Part shown: positions 1 to 5,200 of the stretch, in pieces
Numbering within the stretch: the stretch's first letter is position 1
Layout: each line of letters starts with the position of its first letter
DNA from: Sulfuritalea sp.
Lineage (GTDB): Bacteria; Pseudomonadota; Gammaproteobacteria; Burkholderiales; Rhodocyclaceae
Direction of reading: 5' to 3'
Assembly: GCA_022843505.1 (NCBI GenBank)
Contig: JALHNN010000168.1
Span: forward strand, 1-6,302
Length of the DNA stretch: 6,302 bases
The notes under the pieces: model-generated
The model's input: the letters and a program-made list of their open reading frames with translations, nothing else
Told to the model about the DNA's origin: nothing
Database searches by the model: none
Made by a program: the position numbers and the translations under genes

Positions 1-422
1 CGCTGGCCGGCCTAGTCGCCGTCTGCGCCGGCTCCGACCTGATGCACCCGGTCGGCGCGCTGATCACCGGCGGCGTTGCCGGCGGACTCTTCGTCGTCAT
101 GTTCACCCTGACGCAGAACCGCTGGAAGATCGACGACGTGCTCGGCGTCTGGCCGCTGCACGGCCTGTGCGGCGCCTGGGGCGGCATCGCCGCCGGCATC
201 TTCGGCGCAAAAGCACTGGGCGGGCTGGGCGGCGTCGCCTTCATGAGCCAGCTGGCCGGCACCGCGCTGGGCATCGCCATCGCGCTGGGCGGCGGCTTCA
301 TCGTCTACGGCGCACTCAAGATGGCCGTCGGCCTGCGGCTGGATGCCGAGGAGGAGTTCAACGGCGCCGACCTCAGCATCCACCAGATCTCGGCGAGCGC
401 GGAGCGCGAGACGAACTGGTGA
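1..422 (+). CDS. amt: Ammonium transporter, Amt family, C-terminal part (5' end outside window)
   Basis: This is the last 139 residues of an inner-membrane ammonium channel; the frame is open to the left edge and ends at TGA 420-422. The family conducts ammonium/ammonia inward for nitrogen assimilation and works as a trimer. What is seen: glycine- and alanine-rich membrane helices, then DDVLGVWPLHGLCGAWG, the highly conserved stretch carrying the second of the twin pore histidines (visible residue 53, codon 159-161; equivalent to His318 of E. coli AmtB by alignment from memory). A last helix ends in KMAVGLRL, followed by a cytosolic tail EEEFNGADLSIHQIS. The LDAEEEFNGADLS region is the family's C-terminal segment, which in AmtB contacts the PII protein GlnK. 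A glnK gene often precedes amt but would lie off the left edge. GC is high and no strong terminator follows. Family assignment is secure; the exact paralogue is not known. Confidence 0.95.
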   Translation, partial: LAGLVAVCAGSDLMHPVGALITGGVAGGLFVVMFTLTQNRWKIDDVLGVWPLHGLCGAWGGIAAGIFGAKALGGLGGVAFMSQLAGTALGIAIALGGGFIVYGALKMAVGLRLDAEEEFNGADLSIHQISASAERETNW

Positions 423-572
423 TCACAAACGATTAAATCTGTCGGAGCCGAAATAAGGGCCACGGCATCAGTAGAAGAGTGCTGTTGGATATGGATGGCG
501 CTGGATAGATTTACGAAATTGGGCCAAACCCTACACAACCCTGAAAGGGACCCGTCGCTACGGTAACATTGG

Positions 573-600
573 TTGGTACTATACTCAGTACTGTTATGTT
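573..600 (+). promoter_or_regulatory. Possible promoter of the antitoxin-toxin pair
   Basis: A candidate -35 element TTGGTA (573-578) and -10 element TATGTT (595-600) are 16 bp apart and would start transcription about 10 bp before the antitoxin ATG at 617. An alternative -10 is TATACT at 580-585, which lacks a good -35. Each element matches the sigma-70 consensus at about four of six positions, so this is a weak call. It is supported mainly by its place just before the gene and by its overlap with the GTACT repeats. Confidence 0.35.
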
Positions 601-615
601 GAAAACAGGTACTGA
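575..615. promoter_or_regulatory. Operator-like cluster of three GTACT repeats before the antitoxin gene
   Basis: Three related words occur in 41 bp: GGTACTA (575-581), CAGTACTG (586-593, itself centred on the palindrome AGTACT) and AGGTACTGA (607-615). The GTACT cores start at 576, 588 and 609, spacings of 12 and 21 bp, roughly one and two helical turns. The first and second also form the inverted repeat GTACT-N6-AGTAC. The cluster spans the candidate promoter and the weak ribosome-binding site (AGG at 607-609). Phd/YefM antitoxins are known to repress their own operons by binding short palindromes, so this is the likely autoregulatory site; binding itself is inferred. Confidence 0.5.
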
Positions 616-616
616 T

Positions 617-883
617 ATGAATACCCTGACTGTCTCGGAACTGAAGCGTCGCGGCATGGCGGCGATCGAGGATGGACTGCGCAGTGGCCCGGTACATATC
701 GTCAAGCGCAACAAGCCCGCGGCGGTGATACTGACTGAAGCCGAGTATCAACGTCTCGCGCATGGCCGGGTAGCCACCCCCAGTGGGGTAACTGCCGTGC
801 AATGGCTCCTGAACCAACGCACCACCGGAAAGCGTAGCAAGGCGCAGATCGACGCCGCACTCAAGGCCGAGCGCGACTGGTGA
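617..883 (+). CDS. Type II antitoxin, Phd/YefM family
   Basis: An 88-residue protein predicted to bind its own promoter with its N-terminal half and to neutralise a partner toxin with its C-terminal half. The N-terminal region shows the family pattern TVSELKRRGMAAIEDGL, then a basic strand VHIVKRNKPAAVILTEAEY; the phrase 'KRNKPAAVILTEAEYQRL' is typical of Phd/YefM. The C-terminal third is charged and ends AALKAERDW. I chose ATG 617 over an in-frame ATG at 569 because the conserved domain begins right there, AGG lies at 607-609, and the longer form would translate through the predicted operator. The gene overlaps the following PIN-toxin frame by 4 bp (GTGA, 880-883), the usual translational coupling of these pairs. 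Since the toxin is truncated, this antitoxin may now be an orphan, perhaps still acting as a DNA-binding repressor. Confidence 0.85.
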   Translation: MNTLTVSELKRRGMAAIEDGLRSGPVHIVKRNKPAAVILTEAEYQRLAHGRVATPSGVTAVQWLLNQRTTGKRSKAQIDAALKAERDW

Positions 884-1065
884 TTGCCTTCTTTGACGCC
901 AGCGCCCTGATCTACCTGATCGAAGGTGCCGATCCGCACGCCCTGCTGGCCGCCCACGATGCCGCCGGCGAAGAGCTCGCCCGGGTCCGCGTGGCCAGCG
1001 GATTCAAGCTCAACAAGGCCAGTGCGAGCGCATGGATCGATGCCGGTTTTCGGCGGCCTGACTAA
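880..1065 (+). pseudogene. Truncated PIN-domain (VapC-like) toxin
   Basis: The frame starts at GTG 880, overlapping the antitoxin stop, and gives 61 residues before TAA 1063-1065. The start, MIAFFDASALIYLIEG, is the first beta-strand and helix of a PIN ribonuclease, with the first metal-binding aspartate at residue 6. VapC-type toxins are normally about 130-150 residues, with further acidic catalytic residues in the middle and C-terminal half. Those residues are not present, so RNase activity is very unlikely. The segment after about residue 20 does not follow the usual PIN sequence. A stretch GFKLNKASASAWIDAGF near the end is loosely reminiscent of the C-terminal helix (an 'ALHLAAAIDAGCD'-like pattern), so an internal deletion is possible, but I cannot decide between this and simple truncation. 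The last four bases overlap the stop of the minus-strand frame that ends at 1062. Confidence 0.65.
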
Positions 1066-1859
1066 GACGCCCGCGCCAGACAAAGCATCGCAGCACCATG
1101 GATAAAGAGCAGGCGATACGCAAGGCGCAAAAGCTGATGAACACCCTCAAAAATAAACTTTTCGTTCGACAGAGAAATCAGCACTTCAACCCTACATTGA
1201 TCAAACAAAAGACTTCGCAGACCAGTTGAACCAAGGTCCGTGTAAATGCTAGCAGGGACAACAATTCCGCAATGTCCGCCTACGCGCAGTAGGTTGAAAC
1301 AGCGCTCGGTGGCGTGATGTTCGAGCACGTCGACGTTCAGCTCGCCTTGCCGCGAAAGGCCTTGCAAGGTGAGGTTGCTGCTGCCGACGAATCCGGTGAT
1401 TGGGTTGTTGACGTCGTCGCGAAACAGCAGGTAGAGCTTGGCGTGGAGCGGATAGGGCAGGAACAGCTTGACCACCACCTTTCCGGCGCGAAGCTGCTTT
1501 GCCAGCTTACGCAATCCTTCCTCATCCTTGCCACTCGGGATGCCCATGGTGATCTGCTCGCGCAAGTGCGCTGCGAACTGTGTCTTGAGCCGGATGGCGG
1601 CGGCATTGTCGATCAACCCGTCATTGCCAACCGCTTTGTATAACTCGCGGATTTCTTCGTGCGGGGGGCGCTGCATTCCGACTAGTACGCGGCAGACCTG
1701 ACCTGCGGCGGGATCCCAAACATCAACTAGGTCATCGATGGATTGCCAGCCGCGCAGATTCAAATAGCCCACACAAAAGTCCGACCGATCGGAAAGCTGC
1801 ATCGTCGCTCGCAGCGCGGGGAGCAAGTCGTTATCGATGTTGTCGAATATGCGCGGCAT
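1062..1859 (-). CDS. Chimeric ORF: N-terminal PLD domain of a SNF2-type helicase joined to a methyltransferase fragment
   Basis: A 265-residue open frame starting at ATG 1859. Residues 1-180 match the N-terminal region of large (about 1,100-residue) PLD-SNF2 helicases: MPRIFDNIDNDLLPALRATM, then FCVGYLNLRGWQSIDDL, CRVLVGMQR and VVVKLFLPYPLHAKLYLLF. The phospholipase-D signature is visible: His139 and Lys141 (HAKLY) with GSSN at 159-162, followed by LTLQGLSRQGELNVDVLEH. In the full-length family this domain precedes a Walker A/DEAH helicase core, which is missing here. At about residue 182 the sequence switches to ERCFNLLRVGGHCGIVVPAS and continues as an Eco57I/PglX-like methyltransferase to about residue 241. 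The last 24 residues resemble nothing I know. The ribosome-binding site is weak. The product may be made but lacks the helicase motor and the full methyltransferase, so I read it as a deletion remnant of two adjacent genes. The PLD-helicase identification is strong; function is doubtful. Confidence 0.8.
   Translation of the reverse strand: MPRIFDNIDNDLLPALRATMQLSDRSDFCVGYLNLRGWQSIDDLVDVWDPAAGQVCRVLVGMQRPPHEEIRELYKAVGNDGLIDNAAAIRLKTQFAAHLREQITMGIPSGKDEEGLRKLAKQLRAGKVVVKLFLPYPLHAKLYLLFRDDVNNPITGFVGSSNLTLQGLSRQGELNVDVLEHHATERCFNLLRVGGHCGIVVPASIYTDLGSTGLRSLLFDQCRVEVLISLSNEKFIFEGVHQLLRLAYRLLFIHGAAMLCLARAS
1098..1229 (+). pseudogene. Possible 5' stub of an unidentified gene
   Basis: A 43-codon frame begins MDKEQAIRKAQKLMNTLK, a lysine-rich amphipathic start that looks like a real protein beginning and recalls the N-terminus of DUF2786-type proteins. 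That assignment is from pattern memory only. From about 1137 onward the frame is antisense to the methyltransferase-like segment on the minus strand, so only the first 13 or so codons could be original. No clear ribosome-binding site precedes the ATG. It would explain why the minus-strand frame stops resembling a methyltransferase at just this point. It could equally be chance. Confidence 0.2.
1137..1311 (-). pseudogene. Internal fragment of an Eco57I/PglX-like adenine DNA methyltransferase
   Basis: Residues about 183-241 of the chimeric frame read ERCFNLLRVGGHCGIVVPAS, then IYTDLGSTGLRSLLFDQCRVEVLISLSNEKFIFEGVH. This matches the block found after the NPPY catalytic motif in type IIG (Eco57I-like) and PglX-like N6-adenine methyltransferases: 'LLRpGGrlGivvPs.iytD.G...LR.lLfd.crve.l..f.N...iF.gVH'. 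The SAM-binding motif and NPPY lie upstream in the complete protein and are absent. No target-recognition region follows either: similarity stops at GVH, near 1137. It is therefore a non-functional piece of about 58 codons. Full-length relatives commonly exceed 900 residues. The block pattern is fairly distinctive, but the exact subfamily cannot be told. Confidence 0.6.
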
Positions 1860-1900
1860 GTATCGCCCAGGATTATTTGTTGTTTTGCGCTGGAAAAACT

Positions 1901-2170
1901 TCAGGGGAAGTCTATCACCGGGTAAAACTCGTGGCCGTAACAGATGCCCGAGTAAAGATGACTACGTCCAAAGTACCTCCAATCGGCTTCGTGGATCTCC
2001 GCGTCCTTCTAAAATACAAAAAGTCCCCTCGCCACTGATCGGTATGTCTCCTTTAGCAACTCCACCAACAGCAGCCATTCAGCTAATGTTGGTCATAGTG
2101 CTGCAGCGGTTTTGAATGACGTATCTACATCCAAGTCGCGATTCTCTGTGATGGCCAAGGCTGACTCCTG
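1901..2170 (-). pseudogene. Decayed reading frame of an unrecognised protein, interrupted by stops
   Basis: One minus-strand frame remains strongly protein-like over about 90 codons, although broken by TGA (2095-2093) and TAG (2011-2009), and ends at TGA 1903-1901. The pieces are: 2170-2096, including ALAITENRDLDVDTSFKTAA; 2092-2012, AEWLLLVELLKETYRSVARG then LFVF; and 2008-1904, KDAEIHEADWRYFGRSHLY then SGICYGHEFYPVIDFP. The last piece is rich in W, Y, H and F with mostly G/C third positions, unlike random non-coding sequence. An ATG at 2096-2094 in another frame (MTNIS) would join this frame after one base change before EWLLL, so a frameshift near the start is also possible. I do not recognise the family. 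It ends 41 bp before the PLD-helicase start on the same strand, an operon-like distance, so it may be the relic of an upstream partner gene. Confidence 0.45.
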
Positions 2171-2195
2171 TCATCTCGTGACATCACAGTGTCAC
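2169..2195. promoter_or_regulatory. Array of three alternating TGTCA/TGACA half-sites
   Basis: The pattern is TGTCA (2169-2173), 5 bp, TGACA (2179-2183), 6 bp, TGTCA (2190-2194). The second and third extend to a perfect 6+6 inverted repeat, GTGACA-TCACAG-TGTCAC (2178-2195). Half-site starts are 10 and 11 bp apart, one helical turn each, as expected for a dimeric DNA-binding protein or neighbouring dimers. The site lies between the RecQ-UvrD gene and the decayed minus-strand frame. It could have been the operator of that gene or of the PLD-helicase operon. It resembles, but does not match, a CRP site (TGTGA-N6-TCACA). No regulator is encoded beside it. Confidence 0.4.
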
Positions 2196-2221
2196 TCACC
2201 ATCGCTTTGATTTAACAATTC

Positions 2222-2270
2222 GCCGTACCACTAGCGCCGGCATTTCGCCGCCACGCGCACTTGATACGGC
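2222..2270. other. Imperfect hairpin downstream of the RecQ-UvrD gene
   Basis: Outer arms GCCGTA (2222-2227) and TACGGC (2265-2270) are perfectly complementary. After 6-base unpaired stretches on both sides, GCGC (2234-2237) pairs with GCGC (2255-2258), and CGGC (2238-2241) with GCCG (2247-2250) around a 5-base loop. It lies 28 bases past the stop codon of the RecQ-UvrD gene and is followed on that strand by GAATTGTTAAAT, not a real T-tract. It may be a weak 3'-end structure or transcript stabiliser; a normal intrinsic terminator is not shown. Confidence 0.3.
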
Positions 2271-2297
2271 TTTCGCCTAGCCGCTGAAGACTCTCAT

Positions 2298-5200
2298 CTA
2301 TGTGCTGACCGGCGCGAAGACGAGTTCGGGAACGATCATTTCCCAAACTTCGCATTGATCGCTAAGTCTGGCCTGATGTTCTTCTCCTACATCTTTGCGG
2401 AGACGAACGTGGATTGCGACCACGCGCGCTTGGATGCAAAGCATTCCTTCGGGCGGCGCAAAGGCGCGCGACAGCTTGCCAACAATTGCACCTTGTTCAT
2501 TTGACAACACCCAGGCTCCTGATTTTTCTTGACGGAGCAGGAGTCCGTCATCGACGGCAAGTGCCGCGATGTTGCGATGGATTGCATCCGCCGGGGGTCT
2601 GGTGCCGGAATAGTCAAGATTGATCTCCCCCCATCCGAGACGCTTGTACTGATTTGCGAGTTCCGGCATCAGCGGCGGCAGTACCGTCGGCGGCCGACGC
2701 AGAAGGGCGGGTGAATTGGGTAGCCCGTCTACCAAAACGTGACCACGATCGAACCGCGCCAGCACCAGCGTTTTTCGGGCGCGCGTCATGGCTACGTAGT
2801 AAAGCCGCCGTGGCGCGTAAGCGTCCTCATCGACCGCTGTTCGCGCCCAGTCACCATCCAATACGGCGACGTGGTCGAATTCGAGCCCCTTCGCCTTGTG
2901 TGCAGTAAGCAGCAGCAAGCCTGTTTGCCGGCGGCGCGCCTCTCGACCCCATTCCGCCAGCCATTCGAGAAAGTGATCGAGGGGTAATTCGGCCTCGCCG
3001 ACTTCAAGTGAATATTCGGCAATCGCCTCGCGTAAATACGACCACCAGTGCGCACCGGGCTGCCGATCTGGTTTTGTTTCCAGCCATTGCCTGATAGTTG
3101 CGGCGTCTATCAGCTGGCTGGGGCGCTCGCGCAACCAACCTATTAGATTCTGCGTTTCGCGCAGACTCCAGAAGCCGTTGCTGCTTTCGTCCGCCTGTTG
3201 AACCGGGATGCCCTTCAGTTCGCAGTAGCTGCGCACAGGATCGAGTGACTTCCACGCTCGTCCAATGACTGCACAACGCGCCCAATTCCAGTCCGGCACG
3301 AGACCGGACATCCGCTCGAACTCTGCCATTACCGCGAGCGCCTGCTGCTGGTCGTCGTTACCTGCTGGCAGAATCTGGACACGGCCCTGGCTAACAGGAT
3401 CGATACTCTTCCATACGCCGCCGGCAGGCTGTTTGGCTCGGGCCGCATCAATGCCGATCGGGTGATCCATTTTCATGCGATGGGCCGCAGGCGCGATCAT
3501 CAGATTGGCGGCTGTGATGATGTGGGCCGTCGACCGATAGTTGCTGATCAGGTAGGCCGGCTTGGCCGCATAGTCCTTCTCGAAGCGGCGGATGAATTCA
3601 ACCGATGCGCCATTGAACGCATAGATGTTCTGGTCATCATCACCCACGGCGAAGAGGTTGATCCGGCCATCTTCATCCTGTCGGGTGCGGCCGGCCAGTG
3701 CAGAAATCAACTCGTATTGTTCTGGTGCGATATCCTGGTATTCGTCAACCAGAATCCAGCGGAAGCCTGCCAGCAGCCGGTCGCGTTGTTCGTCGGCTTC
3801 TTCCGGCGGCAAGTTGTCGCCTTTGAGCAGGCTGACAGCCTGTTCGATGATCTTCTTGAAGAAGTCCTGATCGGCACCTACCTTTTGTTCAAGCATGCTG
3901 GCACCGACCAGCCGCATGGCAAGTGCGTGCAGGGTGAGCACCGAGACACCGCGCGCATCACCGCCGATCAATTCGCCAAGGCGCTGGCGAATCTGCACAG
4001 CGGCGTGACGGTTATAAGCGAGGGCAAGAATACCGTGAGGGTTCTCTCGACGGGCGCGGATCAGGTAGGCGATACGATGCACCAGCACCCGTGTTTTGCC
4101 GGACCCCGGGCCCGCCAAGACCAGCACATTGGTGGTCTCCCGTTCGTCGGAAACGATCTCCCGCTGCGCCTTGTTGTTCAGCGCCTCGACGATCTTGCGC
4201 CACGATTCCGGTGTGGTTTGGCGCGTCAGTTCCTTTTCGCGGTCGGGTAGCCAGCGCCGCATGAATTCGTCGCGCTGCAGGCTGAAGTAGTCCATGGTCA
4301 GCGCCAGCGCTTCGGCCATTTCCTTTAGTCCGCGCTGCACGTACTCGGCCATGACGTGAATCTGCACCACCTGTTCGTCGTAATGAAGTTTGAGCGGCGC
4401 AAAATCGGGTTGCGTGAACTTCTTCTTCCAATCCGGCTCCAGGCGAATGGTCATGGCTGGTCGGAAGACAGCGAGGCCCTTGTTGAGGCGGATGATTTCC
4501 TGCTCGTGCAGCCACAGCAAGGCACGATCGAGTAGCTTGGGCGTTATCGCCTTTTCGGCCTTGAGAACCAGGTCGGACTCCAGCGCCGCCAGTAACTTGC
4601 CCAAGGTCGTTTCTGCCAATTGATCGACGCCGCGGGCGCCGGAAGGCAGGCAAGTAAGCAGATGTTCGAGCAGGCATCCGGCCGCTGCGCGACGACGTTT
4701 GGCTGTTGCGTCCAAGGCCGACCATTCACGTTGAAGTTCAACCGAGACGGACTCGGCGTCGATTCGGCGCAGCTTGAGACTGCCGCGCCCTTCATCATCG
4801 TCTCGCCCGTCTGCTGCAAGGCTGCTCAGCAACTGGCGCAGCTTTTCCGGCAGTGCGGTTGGATGTCCGGAATCCTTCAAGGACTGGTTGGTGTGGCGAA
4901 GGTGCAGGACCGACGCCTCTCCGCGACTCAGGTCGGGATGCTGTTCGCGCAATAGGCTGATCAATGCGGCTTCGAGGGATGCGGCATGCTCGAAGCGCTT
5001 CTTCGATGAATTCTCGACAGCGACGTGAACATAGGCGGTCAGCGCGGTATCGTTACTGGCCAAGCCCATTGACTCCAGGTCGTAGAAGGCGGCGCGCAGC
5101 TTGTCGGACGACAGGCCGGAAGCAACCATCAACTCGTCGGTCGAAATCCCGTCATCAGCGGGCGCATCGATCAAGGCCGCGATGATTGCCAGCAGGCTTT

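Noticed and set aside
539..549. CCCT-GAA-AGGG hairpin after amt as a terminator
   Set aside because: The stem is only 4 bp and there is no T-tract on either strand.
495..566. A 23-codon plus-strand frame MALDRFTKLGQTLHNPERDP
   Set aside because: It has no ribosome-binding site and no recognisable family; it is too short to separate from chance.
305..817. A 170-codon minus-strand frame across the amt-antitoxin gap
   Set aside because: It overlaps the amt 3' end and antitoxin coding sequence in antisense and resembles nothing; the sense genes explain the region.
1314..1643. A plus-strand frame inside the PLD-domain region
   Set aside because: It is antisense to the clear HAKLY...GSSN phospholipase-D motif.
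2263..2285. CGGCT/AGCCG hairpin just past the RecQ-UvrD stop as an intrinsic terminator
   Set aside because: It has a 5-bp stem without a following T-tract, and its right arm competes with the larger hairpin at 2222-2270.
1860..2297. Remains of a transposase, insertion-sequence ends or tRNA as the cause of the rearrangement
   Set aside because: I found no terminal inverted repeats with flanking duplications, no DDE-type coding pieces and no tRNA-like cloverleaf here.
3462..4250. A 262-codon plus-strand open frame opposite the UvrD part
   Set aside because: It is antisense to strongly conserved UvrD motifs and its translation has no recognisable domain; long antisense frames are expected in GC-rich coding DNA.
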